Under the pieces are notes generated by a model, which saw only the letters and a list, made by a program, of their open reading frames with translations, was not told the DNA's origin and ran no database searches. Positions 23,402 through 32,857 of a stretch of DNA of 42,090 nt are shown one piece after another. Source of the stretch: Oscillospiraceae bacterium (lineage in GTDB: Bacteria > Bacillota > Clostridia > Oscillospirales > CAG-272); the NCBI GenBank assembly GCA_015064135.1, contig SVSU01000005.1, forward strand, positions 1 through 42,090, read 5' to 3'. The stretch's first letter is position 1. Every line of letters starts with the position of its first letter. Position numbers and translations under genes: made by a program.

Positions 23402-26356
23402 TTACTCGGTGCGCAGGGCGATGACGGGGTCTTTTTTGGCGGCTACGCGGGAGGGGATGAGGCCTGCGATCATGGTGAGGCAGGTACTGATGAGGATGAG
23501 AATAACAGCGCCTGCGGTGGGGAGTTTTGCAAGATTGGGGATATCGGTCAGGGTTTCGATGATCATATTTGCCGGGATACACAGGAGGAGTGTGACAATA
23601 ATGCCGATGGCGCCTGCTGTGAAGCCGATGATCAGTGTTTCTGCGTTGAACACACGGGAGATATCCTTTTTGGATGCGCCGATGGAACGGAGAATACCGA
23701 TCTCCTTTGTTCTCTCAAGGACGGAGATATAGGTGATGATTCCGATCATGATTGAAGAAACCACCAGTGAGATGGAAACGAAGGCGATGAGGACATAGGA
23801 GATCACGTTGATGATGGTGGAAATGGAGGACATCATCAGTGCAACGTAATCAGTATAGTTGATGATATCTTCGTCCCGTCCGTCGTTAAGGCAGGCTTTA
23901 TTGTAGTCGTCGATCATCTGCGAGACTATATCCTTTGCCTCGAAGGTATCGCAATAAATGAGAATGGATGTGGGCTTTTGGAGGTCAGCATAGCCGAACA
24001 GAGTAAGATTTTCCTCATAGGTGGACTCAGATACGGTGTCGGGCATATAGTCGGCGAACTGTTTTGCCACATCTGCATCGGAGAGAGCAGAGAGCACGCC
24101 GTCAAGCATTGCCGAAAGTTCATCCGTGCTCTTTGTGCCGAGCACCGCCTGTGTTTCAGCTGCGTACTGCTCCTTCACAGCGGCGGACAGTGCAGCCATT
24201 GCATACATTGTACGGTCGTCCTCGCTCATTGATGCGATATATCCGGCAACAGACGCCTCGTCCATGCCCGTCTGCGCTGTCATTGCCTGTGTGAGAACGG
24301 CATTCAGTTGCTCGGGGGACATTGCCGCTGCCTGTTCTGCCGCCGTCCGCTGTGCATCTTCTTCCGACATTTCCGAAACGGAGGCGGTATAGATCGCCGC
24401 GCGCTCGGCTGAGGTCATTTTTGCCATGGCACTGCGGATGGCTTCTGCCTGCTCCTCTTCGGTCAGCACTTTTGTTGTTCCGTCGTCGAAGGGAAGCCCT
24501 GTGATCACATCAGTACCCTCATTTGCGAGCTGTTCTTTCACGAGAGCGCTGTCGTTGGTTTTGTTTATTACATATTCGGTGAGTGCCGCTGTGTATCCGA
24601 TGGCGCCCTGGAGAGATGTAGCAACTGCGGCAGGATCGGGACGGATGATTCCTACGACTCGGACAGTCTCCGCTTCGTCTACGATAACCTTCATGTATGA
24701 TTCATTCTCACCCATATACTTCCATGTGCCGTCGTCCTGCTTTTTGTAGGAATCGGTGGGGAGAACGAGTTTGAATTCCAAATTCAAAAGATCCTCGTAA
24801 GTCCAGACGGTGCTTTCGGCATTGAAGGGCTCTCCCTTTGAGACCGCCTGCATCATTTCCGTCAGTTCATCGGAGTCTTTCAGACCAAGAGCATACAGGT
24901 ACACATCGTTGATCTCGTTGTTTTGGTCGATGACAAGCACTACTTCGTTGTATGCATGGGGCCAGCGTCCGGCAACCACATCATACTGCTCGTCAAGCAA
25001 GGCTTCGTTGTCGATCATTTCTGACCAGATACTCATTGTTCCCGAAGTCGCCATGAGGGACGTCATTCCTCCCGATGACTGCATTTCCTGCGCCCGGGGC
25101 ATCATATCGGAGAAAAGGTCGGGGGGATTCACCTTTGTCAGCTTTTCCGCTGTGTCCGCCGCGTAGATTGTGGGAGGCACACCGTATTTGTATGTGATGG
25201 ATGAGGTATGCTCAAGAAAACCTGATTCCTCGCTTTCGATATAGGTGCGGAAATCGGTCAGATTGTTCGCGTGAACGTCGGCGGACATCATAGAGTCCAT
25301 CAGGTCGTGCATGAGGGTGCTTGAGTAAACCTTGCCTTCCTCATGCTCCACAGAAGCTTCACCTGCGCCCATCATGGCATTCATGAGGCTTGCCATATCC
25401 ACCGTTTCCTTCTGGATGGTGATGGGATAGGTGGAGAGGGTGTCCTCCTGCACCTTATCAATATACAAATTGATACCGTGGGAGAGGGAAAGGATGAGGG
25501 CAATGCCGATGATGCCGATGCTTCCCGCAAAAGCGGTGAGGAGGGTGCGCCCCTTTTTGGTCATAAGGTTGTTTGTGGAAAGTCCGAGTGCGGTGAGGAA
25601 GGACATCTGGGTTTTCGAGAATTTTTCCTTTTTTGTGCGTTGCTTTTCGGATTCTTTCGCCGCTGCCTCGTCAGCTTCCGAATAGGGGTTGGAGTCGCTT
25701 ATGACACTGCCGTCGAGGAGGCGGATGATTCGCGAGGAATATTTTTCCGCAAGCTCGGGGTTGTGTGTGACCATGATAATCAGCTTGTCCTCGGCGATTT
25801 CGCGAAGGATCTCCATGATCTGTACGCTGGTTTCGGAGTCAAGAGCACCTGTGGGTTCGTCGGCGAGGAGAATGTCCGGGTCGTTGACCAGCGCACGGGC
25901 GATGGCAACACGCTGCATCTGACCGCCCGACATCTGATTGGGCTTTTTCTTCAGTTGGTCTCCAAGCCCCACTTTTTTGAGAGCATCCTCTGCCCTCCTG
26001 CGCCGTTCCGCCTTCGATACACCCGACAGGGTCAGTGCCAGCTCAACATTGGCGAGGACTGTCTGGTGCGGAATGAGGTTGTAGCTTTGGAACACGAAAC
26101 CGATGGAGTGATTGCGATAGGAGTCCCAGTCGCGGTCCTTGAATTCGGAAGTGGGGATGCCGTCTACGGAAAGTTGACCGTCCGTGTAGCGGTCGAGACC
26201 TCCGATGATATTGAGAAGTGTGGTCTTTCCGCATCCCGACGGGCCGAGAACGGAGACAAATTCGCTTTTCCTGAAACGGAGAGACACGGAACGTAATGCT
26301 TGAACTTCAGAGTCACCTGCTAAATAGGTCTTACAGATATTGGTGAGTGATAGCAT
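23402..26356 (-). CDS. Fused ABC transporter ATPase-permease (MacB/LolD-like, FtsX fold)
   Basis: The N-terminal ATPase (1-235) has Walker A GPSGCGKTT (38-46), signature MSGGQMQRVAIARAL, and Walker B ILLADEPTGALD. A cytoplasmic linker (236-262) leads to the first membrane helix (about 268-290). A very large extracytoplasmic part (about 291-840) follows, then three C-terminal helices of the FtsX type ending SRVAAKKDPVIALRTE. Such transporters export lipoproteins, peptides or antibiotics, or act as mechanotransmitters; substrate unknown. An Ala/Met/Glu-rich insert (about 640-765) holds degenerate repeats (MSEEDAQ, MSPEQL, MSEDDR). AAAGGA precedes the ATG. The 984 residues make one complete half-transporter. 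Confidence 0.9.
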   Translation of the reverse strand: MLSLTNICKTYLAGDSEVQALRSVSLRFRKSEFVSVLGPSGCGKTTLLNIIGGLDRYTDGQLSVDGIPTSEFKDRDWDSYRNHSIGFVFQSYNLIPHQTVLANVELALTLSGVSKAERRRRAEDALKKVGLGDQLKKKPNQMSGGQMQRVAIARALVNDPDILLADEPTGALDSETSVQIMEILREIAEDKLIIMVTHNPELAEKYSSRIIRLLDGSVISDSNPYSEADEAAAKESEKQRTKKEKFSKTQMSFLTALGLSTNNLMTKKGRTLLTAFAGSIGIIGIALILSLSHGINLYIDKVQEDTLSTYPITIQKETVDMASLMNAMMGAGEASVEHEEGKVYSSTLMHDLMDSMMSADVHANNLTDFRTYIESEESGFLEHTSSITYKYGVPPTIYAADTAEKLTKVNPPDLFSDMMPRAQEMQSSGGMTSLMATSGTMSIWSEMIDNEALLDEQYDVVAGRWPHAYNEVVLVIDQNNEINDVYLYALGLKDSDELTEMMQAVSKGEPFNAESTVWTYEDLLNLEFKLVLPTDSYKKQDDGTWKYMGENESYMKVIVDEAETVRVVGIIRPDPAAVATSLQGAIGYTAALTEYVINKTNDSALVKEQLANEGTDVITGLPFDDGTTKVLTEEEQAEAIRSAMAKMTSAERAAIYTASVSEMSEEDAQRTAAEQAAAMSPEQLNAVLTQAMTAQTGMDEASVAGYIASMSEDDRTMYAMAALSAAVKEQYAAETQAVLGTKSTDELSAMLDGVLSALSDADVAKQFADYMPDTVSESTYEENLTLFGYADLQKPTSILIYCDTFEAKDIVSQMIDDYNKACLNDGRDEDIINYTDYVALMMSSISTIINVISYVLIAFVSISLVVSSIMIGIITYISVLERTKEIGILRSIGASKKDISRVFNAETLIIGFTAGAIGIIVTLLLCIPANMIIETLTDIPNLAKLPTAGAVILILISTCLTMIAGLIPSRVAAKKDPVIALRTE

Positions 26357-26404
26357 CTGCCTGTCCTTTCGGTGGTATTATTAAAATTATTGTTTGTGGG
26401 TTTA

Positions 26405-26433
26405 ATTATATAACTTTTTGTAGCCGTAATCAA
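26405..26433 (-). promoter_or_regulatory. Promoter of the ABC transporter gene
   Basis: Minus strand: TTGATT (26433-26428), 17-nt spacer, TATAAT (26410-26405). The start site near 26398 leaves a short 5' leader of about 42 nt. Confidence 0.75.
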
Positions 26434-26453
26434 TAATAATATGTGTATAATCT

Positions 26454-26493
26454 GGAAAAAATATGTGGGAACACCCTTGCGGAGCATTCCCAC
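26454..26493 (-). terminator. Terminator of the CotH-type lipoprotein gene
   Basis: On the minus strand GTGGGAA (26493-26487) pairs with TTCCCAC (26471-26465), with further pairing in the loop, then ATATTTTTT. It starts 8 nt after the stop codon and insulates the ABC gene, which then has its own promoter. Confidence 0.85.
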
Positions 26494-26500
26494 TTTTTGT

Positions 26501-29500
26501 TTATTTGCTGAGATAGAAGATGCAGGCGGAGTCTGCCATATCGGAGCCTTCGTGCCGACCTCTCGGCTTGACAATGCTGCAGGTACCGTCATCTTTTTTG
26601 CCGATGAGCTCGATGGAGTTATATTTTCCCTTTTCGCGAAGGAGACTTTTTTCGATGCGGACAGTCGATCCGTCTTCCATCCTTTGTTCGCCGATGAGGG
26701 TACCGTTTACGAGAATATCACAGGAATGTATGGTTTCCTCATCCTTTACCGAAACGGTCAGCTCAAGACAGTCCCCGACCTCGGCGCAGTTGGTAATAGC
26801 GATGCGTTCCGAGGGGATATAGTATTCGAGAGAGGTGAGCAGGGCATCGGGCGAAGCCATTTTTTCACCCATCCATTCCCGTCTGTTCTCAAGCCATAGG
26901 CGAAGCTGCTTCACTTCCCAGTTTATGCTGCCGATTTCGTACTTCCAGCGCTCAAAATTCATTTTTGCCTCATCTGCGATTTCCTCGCTGATAGAGGTAA
27001 GCTGAGTCATCATGTCGTCGAGATTGCCTTGAATATCTATCCATCGTTCATACAAGAGAACCATGAACCAGGGGTCGTTGTACAGTGCGCGATACCAGTA
27101 TTCTCTGTTCTGACTCTGATCGTGCTCCCAGAGGTCGTATCTTTTTGAGACGACATCCAACTTTATATGGTTTCCCGAGGACCAGTCCATATCCCAGATG
27201 GGGCCGAATGTGAGAAGTCCGTCTACATCCTTATACATAAAACAGCTTTTGTAGAACAGTTCGACATTTTTGAACATTTGGTTGACCATGAAAAAGTCAA
27301 GGAAAGAGTCGATATCCAGATATTCCGTATAGTGTTTGGATTCACTGCTCAGGCGCAGGGGGGAGTAGAGGGCATCTTCCATGTTTTGAATATAGTCTTT
27401 CAGATATCGGGCCATTTCTTTGTTTGTGGAAAAAAATTCGGGGCTTTGAACCATCAGTTTCATGCCATGATCGGTGGTGAATTTGGATATCTCATCGTAA
27501 TAGTCGTCATTTTCGATGAGGTACCCCCCGGTAATGTTAAAGGATGAGGTATCGTAATAGTCCGATATTGTGTATTCCCCAAAAATTCCGCTTGTGACCC
27601 AGGAGAGATTTTCCTTCATTTTTTGTGCCAGTTCAAGTTTCTGAATTTCCGACAAACCTTCCCTCCAGGCGATGGCTGCGGCGATTTTTTCCGCGGTTTC
27701 CTCCCAGTTGAAGATATCCACCACATTTTCATCCACGCGGATGCTTTCACAGAGGAGATACAATCCGCAGTAGTCTCCGTTGAAAATAACATTGACAAAG
27801 AGTGATTGACACCCGGCAAGTCCAAGGGACAGACCGAGATCATAGGAGAGCTTGTTGCGGAGATTGGAGCGATCATAGTAATTTGCAAGAAGAACCCAAT
27901 GCTTGCTCTTTCCCAGACCGAACAGATCGGCTCTTGTGTCCAGTTTGATGCGGAGAGGGCGTTTTTCGGCGTAGGCTGTGGTGTTGCCCCTTACTTTTAC
28001 CTGAATGGCATCATCGTATTCTGTTTTCCGATATTCTTCCGTGGTATAGACATTGAGGAATCCTTTGGCATAGGAGCTTTTCGGAAGTCCGCCGATGGAG
28101 GAGGGGCTGGTAATGGCAAGGGTGGGGAGGGAGCTGTTGTAGTAGGTCAGATTCTCATGCCCCACGGCTTTAAGGGTAATTTTGCAGTTGTCCATTTCCT
28201 CGGTGAGCTGCAGTCTGCCTTCCGATTCGGTGACGGAGCTCACGGCTTCACCGGTGTTCATTTTTTCGGCAATCCATGTGAATTCCGTCCCCTCGGGATA
28301 GTTTTTTGCCCACAGAGTATGGTTGGCAAAATCGGAGATCAATTCCGGCTCCGCAGCAGAGACGACCTGAAGAAAATAGTCTTTTGACTCATCTTCCGTG
28401 TAGGCGGTAAGTGTTACGGAGAGCTTTCCTGTTTTTGGCGGTGTTACCGAGGCGATCCTTCCGTCGATGGAGATCACCTTTTCATTTCCCGAGAGCCATT
28501 TTACCCGTTTTCCCGATACTGTGTCCGGGAGGATAAAATTTGAACTTACCGAGTTGATATTTTCATTTCCCGTAAAGTTGACGGGAAGAAAATCAAGTAC
28601 TTCAAACAGAGGGCTTTCGCCGACTATACCCGGAACGGGAACCAGCCCCCGTTCAACTCTCCAGCCCTCATCGAGGGGGAGCTTGCCGTTCGTCATTGCA
28701 ACAAGGCTTTTTTCCGTGCCGAGAGCGTTTGTGTCAGAACCGCTGCCTGCGGTGTAGTATACATTCTTTTTGGTAATAATTCCCGAGTCTCCTGTGGAAA
28801 CAGCATTTCCGTTTCCACCCTCATGAGTTACGCTGCCCACACAGACTGCATTGGCGAGAGTACCGAGATCACTTCCGCGGATCCGTCCGATAAGTCCGCT
28901 TGTGTAGTTGGATCTTCCGTTATTGTCGCCGATGACGGTCATGTTTGAGAATACGTTGGTGATGTGTATGTTGTTGTTGCTGCATCGTGAGTTTTCGATG
29001 GTTCTGCATTGTCCTATGAGTGAAGCGACTCCGAGCAGGTCTCCCGTTTCGTTTGAGATATCCACCTTTCCCGAAACGAGGGCGATGTTGTCGATGGTCA
29101 CATAGCCGTTTGCCTGACCGATGAGTGCCGCATAGGATGCCGAACCGAGGGCAGGACCTGTGATCTCCGCATCCTTCAGAATGAGATTCTTTATGACGGC
29201 AGGATCATACCTCAGCTCGGAAGCCACCGTGCCGAACAGTCCAACATGAACTCTGTCCGTGGTGGAAACGCTGATCGTCAGTCCGCAGATGGTGTGACCT
29301 CTGCCGTCGAAGGTGCCCGAGAAAACATTCGCCCCATCCACGATGCCGCATTCGCTGACAGCACCTGCAATGGGAGTAAAGTTGGTGAGGTGGGAAAGGT
29401 CGATATCTGCTGCCAGCGCATAGTCACCGTGCAGCGGATAGGCAGGATCGGTGCCGATTTTCAACAGGTCCTCGGCAGTGCGGATCACGATGGCATCAAG

Positions 29501-29686
29501 GGAATCCGCGTCGGGATCGATGGTGCCGTCGGGGCGTTTTTCTGTTCTGCCCGGAAAGGGAAAATCAGCCTCGGTTTCCGCAGTTTCTGCCATGGGCTCC
29601 CCCGCTGTATTGCATGAGACGAGAAGCAGTGCGGCAATGGCAGCTGCAGCAATGGCGCCTGCTCTCTTCATTATTTTTTTGTTCAT
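26501..29686 (-). CDS. Large lipoprotein with GLUG-like region, Ig-like domain and CotH kinase domain
   Basis: Signal peptide with lipobox LLVSC (Cys25), so it is lipid-anchored outside the cell. An Ala/Thr/Glu-rich linker is followed by a GLUG-type beta-helix region (about 65-340: DIDLSHLTNFTPIAG, FSGTFDGRGHTICGL, repeated G-L-I/F-G). A bacterial Ig-like domain (about 372-445) comes next. The CotH domain (about 540-920) has VKVRGNTTAYAEKRPLRIKL, GLGKSKHWVLLANYYDRSNL and FGPIWDMDWSSGN. CotH is an atypical secreted kinase that phosphorylates spore-coat proteins in Bacillus; the role outside spores is unclear. A C-terminal beta domain (940-1061) follows. AAAGGA lies 12 nt before the ATG. Confidence 0.88.
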   Translation of the reverse strand: MNKKIMKRAGAIAAAAIAALLLVSCNTAGEPMAETAETEADFPFPGRTEKRPDGTIDPDADSLDAIVIRTAEDLLKIGTDPAYPLHGDYALAADIDLSHLTNFTPIAGAVSECGIVDGANVFSGTFDGRGHTICGLTISVSTTDRVHVGLFGTVASELRYDPAVIKNLILKDAEITGPALGSASYAALIGQANGYVTIDNIALVSGKVDISNETGDLLGVASLIGQCRTIENSRCSNNNIHITNVFSNMTVIGDNNGRSNYTSGLIGRIRGSDLGTLANAVCVGSVTHEGGNGNAVSTGDSGIITKKNVYYTAGSGSDTNALGTEKSLVAMTNGKLPLDEGWRVERGLVPVPGIVGESPLFEVLDFLPVNFTGNENINSVSSNFILPDTVSGKRVKWLSGNEKVISIDGRIASVTPPKTGKLSVTLTAYTEDESKDYFLQVVSAAEPELISDFANHTLWAKNYPEGTEFTWIAEKMNTGEAVSSVTESEGRLQLTEEMDNCKITLKAVGHENLTYYNSSLPTLAITSPSSIGGLPKSSYAKGFLNVYTTEEYRKTEYDDAIQVKVRGNTTAYAEKRPLRIKLDTRADLFGLGKSKHWVLLANYYDRSNLRNKLSYDLGLSLGLAGCQSLFVNVIFNGDYCGLYLLCESIRVDENVVDIFNWEETAEKIAAAIAWREGLSEIQKLELAQKMKENLSWVTSGIFGEYTISDYYDTSSFNITGGYLIENDDYYDEISKFTTDHGMKLMVQSPEFFSTNKEMARYLKDYIQNMEDALYSPLRLSSESKHYTEYLDIDSFLDFFMVNQMFKNVELFYKSCFMYKDVDGLLTFGPIWDMDWSSGNHIKLDVVSKRYDLWEHDQSQNREYWYRALYNDPWFMVLLYERWIDIQGNLDDMMTQLTSISEEIADEAKMNFERWKYEIGSINWEVKQLRLWLENRREWMGEKMASPDALLTSLEYYIPSERIAITNCAEVGDCLELTVSVKDEETIHSCDILVNGTLIGEQRMEDGSTVRIEKSLLREKGKYNSIELIGKKDDGTCSIVKPRGRHEGSDMADSACIFYLSK

Positions 29687-29736
29687 GGAAGCGGCATATC
29701 CTTTCTTTGGAGATGCTTTTATAATTGTGTAATCAG

Positions 29737-29765
29737 ATTTTAATATAAATTCTTTTCGTTTTCAA
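29737..29765 (-). promoter_or_regulatory. Candidate promoter of the CotH-type lipoprotein gene
   Basis: Minus strand: TTGAAA (29765-29760), 17-nt spacer, TAAAAT (29742-29737). The predicted leader is about 45 nt. The 29687-29987 gap otherwise holds only the secG promoter and AT-rich DNA. Confidence 0.55.
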
Positions 29766-29899
29766 GTCGCCGAAGAGACTTTTCGGGGAATTTCATATAA
29801 AGTTTACATCTGAAAAGAGAAAAAACAGGGACGGGGGGGCATTTGTTTGGCAGAAAATGAAAAAGTAAGGAAAAAACAAAAATAAATTTGCGTTTGCTA

Positions 29900-29928
29900 T
29901 TGCATTTCCCGTGGAAATATGATACAAT
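29900..29928 (+). promoter_or_regulatory. Promoter of secG
   Basis: TTGCAT (29900-29905), 17-nt spacer, TACAAT (29923-29928), with the start near 29935 and a leader of about 53 nt. A CGGAGG site lies 7 nt before the secG ATG. Confidence 0.7.
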
Positions 29929-29987
29929 AGACAAGCTAAGTAATTTTCAATTACAAATATGGGTAAACTAATCAATCGGAGGCAAGC

Positions 29988-30353
29988 ATGGAAATCGCAA
30001 TCGGCATTATTCTTATAATTTCCGCAATTTTCCTTATCATCGCTGTTCTGATGCAGCAGGGAAAGAACCACAATCTGTCCGGTGCTATCGCAGGCGGCGC
30101 AGAAACTTTCTTCGGAAAGACCAAGGGTTCCACTCTTGATAAGAAGCTGTCCAAGCTGACAAGCGTTGTTGCAGTGCTTTTCTGTGTCGTTGTTCTGATC
30201 TCCTTCCTGATGCAGGACACCGAAACATACGGAAGCTACGATGCAAACGGTGTTGTTCCTTCTGAAACTACCGAAGAAACAGCAGCGGTTGAGGCAGAGG
30301 ATACAGCAGCAGAAACTGCAGCGGCTGAAACTGATGCAGCAGAAGCGGAATAA
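29988..30353 (+). CDS. secG: Protein translocase subunit SecG with acidic tail
   Basis: Small SecYEG partner that helps protein export. Two membrane helices (about 3-22 and 57-77) flank the conserved loop (VLMQQGKNHNLSGAIAGGAE, FFGKTKG). After residue 80 comes a tail of some 40 residues made mostly of Ala, Glu, Thr and Asp. Normal SecG proteins are 70-80 residues, so 121 is long because of the tail. It is followed by its own terminator. The secG-rnr order is typical of Firmicutes. Confidence 0.93.
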   Translation: MEIAIGIILIISAIFLIIAVLMQQGKNHNLSGAIAGGAETFFGKTKGSTLDKKLSKLTSVVAVLFCVVVLISFLMQDTETYGSYDANGVVPSETTEETAAVEAEDTAAETAAAETDAAEAE

Positions 30354-30368
30354 TTTAAGAGAATATCG

Positions 30369-30407
30369 AAGCGGATTTTCGGAAAAGATGATCCGCTTTT
30401 ATATTTT
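30369..30407 (+). terminator. Terminator of secG
   Basis: AAGCGGAT (30369-30376) pairs with ATCCGCTT (30391-30398) around a 14-nt loop, then TTATATTTTT. It lies 15 nt after the secG stop. As rnr follows without a clear promoter, read-through probably feeds rnr. Confidence 0.75.
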
Positions 30408-30464
30408 TCCGGGATTGCAGACGAGCAGACATGAAATCTGAATATTCGGAGAAAGGATATAGAT

Positions 30465-32696
30465 TTGGCAGGAAGAAAAAGCATGAGAAAGCGTGAGCGA
30501 GATATCCGCCGCGCTATGGGAACAAAACGAAAGAACAGCAAGAAACAGGCAGAGAGAAAACCCGGAGGAGAACCGTCTTTTCGCCGCGGACAAAAACGCA
30601 GGAATATGACCCTTGAGAATGTGGAGTGTATATTCAGTTACAGCGGACGCGGATTTGGCTTTGCGGAGCCTTTGGAGACGGTGGGCGGAGGACGGGCGGA
30701 GGATATCTTTATCCCTCCTCACGATACCATGGGTGCCATGACGGGAGACCGCGTCCTTGTGACTGTGAAGCAATCGGGGCAGCGTGCATCGGGAGAGGTG
30801 ACTGCTATCACGGAGCCTGCGGTCAGTTCCATTGTGGGGACACTTCATGTGAAGGACGGATATGCCTGGGTGAGCCCCGATGTAAGCCGCATGAATGTGG
30901 CTGTCTGTGTGCCGCTGAAGGACTGCGATACCCTTGATATCGGTGAGAACACAAAGGTGGAGGTCATCCCCGACGGTGCTCCTGCTTTCAATCGAGCCAT
31001 GTCCATTCATGTTGAGCCTCGGGCAGATGTGCCGTTCTTTGACACAAAGGGACGTGTTTCCGAGGTGTTCGGTGATGCTTCAACGAGAGAGGCGAATTAC
31101 GCGGCGGTGCTTCATGAATCGGGGATCCGCACTGTGTTTCCCGAGCGTGTGCTGAAGGAGGCGGAGACCTCATCGAAACAGGCACTTTCGGCGGAGGGAC
31201 GGCAGGATCTTCGCGATCGCAGAATCTTTACCATTGACGGTGCAGGTGCGAAGGATCTGGACGATGCCATTTCCATTGAAGAAACGGCAGACGGATATAT
31301 TTTAGGGGTGCATATTGCGGATGTTTCCCATTATGTGCCCTACGGTTCCGCCGTGGAAGGGGAGGCTGCCGCCCGTGGTACCAGCGTTTACTTTACCGAC
31401 AAGGTGGTGCCCATGCTGCCCGAATCACTGTCAAACGGAAGCTGTTCTCTTAATGCAGGGGAGGACAAGTATGCTCTGAGTGCGGAGATCACCCTTGACA
31501 AAAAAGGGGTGCGCCGCGGAACGAGGATATTCAAGTCCATCATCCGCAGTACGGTGCGCGGTGTGTACAGTGAGGTAAACGATCTGTTTGAAAAAGGGGA
31601 GAACAGTGAATTTTACAAAAAGTACAGCGCGGTGTACGGCGACCTTGTTGTTATGCACAGGCTTTACGAGATGCTTCGGGAAAAAGGCTATGAAAGAGGC
31701 GTGCTGGAGCTTGAGGACAGCGAGTCTGTGATCCTCCTTGATGAAACGGGATTCCCCACAGATATCGTAAGGAGAGAGAGAGGGGACGGGGAAAGGCTCA
31801 TTGAGCAGTTCATGCTTCAGGCAAATATGGGAGTCGCGGAAACCTTGTCCCACCATAAGCTCCCCTGCCTTTATCGGATTCACGAGGAGCCCGACGAGGA
31901 GAAGATCAGAGATTTCGCTCTCTTTGCCCACAATATCGGTCTGAATACCCATAATTTGTCGGGTACAATGAAAGTTTCCGCAGGAAAGACGGCGGAGCAT
32001 GAGAGCGCAGAAGCCTCGACAGGGCTCTCACCAAAAGCGCGGAAGCTGTCCGAAAAGCTGATGATGATCCTCTCGGAAGCGGAAGAGAAGAAAATTGCGG
32101 ATATCGTATCCTCCGTTCTGCTTCGTTCCATGATGAAGGCAAAATATTCGCCCGTATGCACAGGTCATTTCGGATTGGGTGCGGATATGTACAGCCACTT
32201 TACCTCCCCCATCCGACGCTATCCCGACTATTTTGTTCATTCCGTGATCACGGCGGTGCTGAGAGACGGGGATGAAAGAGAGATTGCGTATCGGAACGGG
32301 GATGGGCAGAATGCGAAAGAGCCGCCGTCGGCTGCGGTGTTCCGAAAAGCGGCAGGAGACCGCGCGCAGCTTTCCAACGACTGTGAGATGCGCGCGTTGA
32401 CGGCTGAACGTGCCATTGAGGATCTTTATAAGGCGCTCTATATGTCCGACAAGATCGGAGAACGGTTTGAGGGGGTCGTCTGCTCCGTGATCCGCTTCGG
32501 AATGTTTGTCCGACTGCCGAATCTTATTGAAGGTCTGGTTCCGTCGGCGCTGTTTGAAAATGCGGTGGTCAACGAGGAAATGTATACCCTTCACTCGGGA
32601 GGAAAGACCTATACGCTCGGTTCCGTAATAACGGTTGAATTGATTGAGGCAGATGTTTCCACGGGAAAAATAACTTTTAAACCCGTGTGGGAATAA
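30465..32696 (+). CDS. rnr: Ribonuclease R
   Basis: Processive 3'-5' exoribonuclease that degrades structured RNA. After a basic N-terminal stretch (MRKRERDIRRAMGTKRKNSK) come cold-shock-like OB domains (about 45-230). The RNB catalytic domain has TIDGAGAKDLDDAIS with the acidic metal-binding residues. HFTSPIRRYPDYFVH is the usual SPIRRYxD block. A C-terminal S1 domain (about 662-743) follows. The start is TTG at 30465, 7 nt after AAAGGA; ATG at 30483 is a weaker alternative. Of 743 residues total. smpB, often next to rnr, is absent here. Confidence 0.94.
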   Translation: MAGRKSMRKRERDIRRAMGTKRKNSKKQAERKPGGEPSFRRGQKRRNMTLENVECIFSYSGRGFGFAEPLETVGGGRAEDIFIPPHDTMGAMTGDRVLVTVKQSGQRASGEVTAITEPAVSSIVGTLHVKDGYAWVSPDVSRMNVAVCVPLKDCDTLDIGENTKVEVIPDGAPAFNRAMSIHVEPRADVPFFDTKGRVSEVFGDASTREANYAAVLHESGIRTVFPERVLKEAETSSKQALSAEGRQDLRDRRIFTIDGAGAKDLDDAISIEETADGYILGVHIADVSHYVPYGSAVEGEAAARGTSVYFTDKVVPMLPESLSNGSCSLNAGEDKYALSAEITLDKKGVRRGTRIFKSIIRSTVRGVYSEVNDLFEKGENSEFYKKYSAVYGDLVVMHRLYEMLREKGYERGVLELEDSESVILLDETGFPTDIVRRERGDGERLIEQFMLQANMGVAETLSHHKLPCLYRIHEEPDEEKIRDFALFAHNIGLNTHNLSGTMKVSAGKTAEHESAEASTGLSPKARKLSEKLMMILSEAEEKKIADIVSSVLLRSMMKAKYSPVCTGHFGLGADMYSHFTSPIRRYPDYFVHSVITAVLRDGDEREIAYRNGDGQNAKEPPSAAVFRKAAGDRAQLSNDCEMRALTAERAIEDLYKALYMSDKIGERFEGVVCSVIRFGMFVRLPNLIEGLVPSALFENAVVNEEMYTLHSGGKTYTLGSVITVELIEADVSTGKITFKPVWE

Positions 32697-32832
32697 TGTG
32701 CGGCTGAGATTGTAAGCGAACCATCCCACACCCGAGAATTTCCCTTGCGGAAAATTCTCCAACGAGTAGATTTAATTTATCGAGTGGGAATAATGTGCGG
32801 TTTGAACTGCAGGCGAACTGTCCCACACTCGA
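32687..32832. repeat. Two 49-bp direct repeats, 97 nt apart, flanking a hairpin
   Basis: Copies at 32687-32735 and 32784-32832 have the same length and match at 39 of 49 positions, beginning GTGGGAATAATGTGCGG and ending TCCCACAC-x-CGA. The first copy begins inside the last codons of rnr. Each copy is bounded by inverted GTGGGA/TCCCAC ends and so can form a stem. Between them lies a perfect 8-bp hairpin, GAGAATTT / AAATTCTC (32734-32759). The second copy ends 25 nt before recQ. Neither has a T-run, so these are not standard terminators. Confidence 0.75.
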
Positions 32833-32857
32833 TATCATAGACTATTTTGATGGAATA

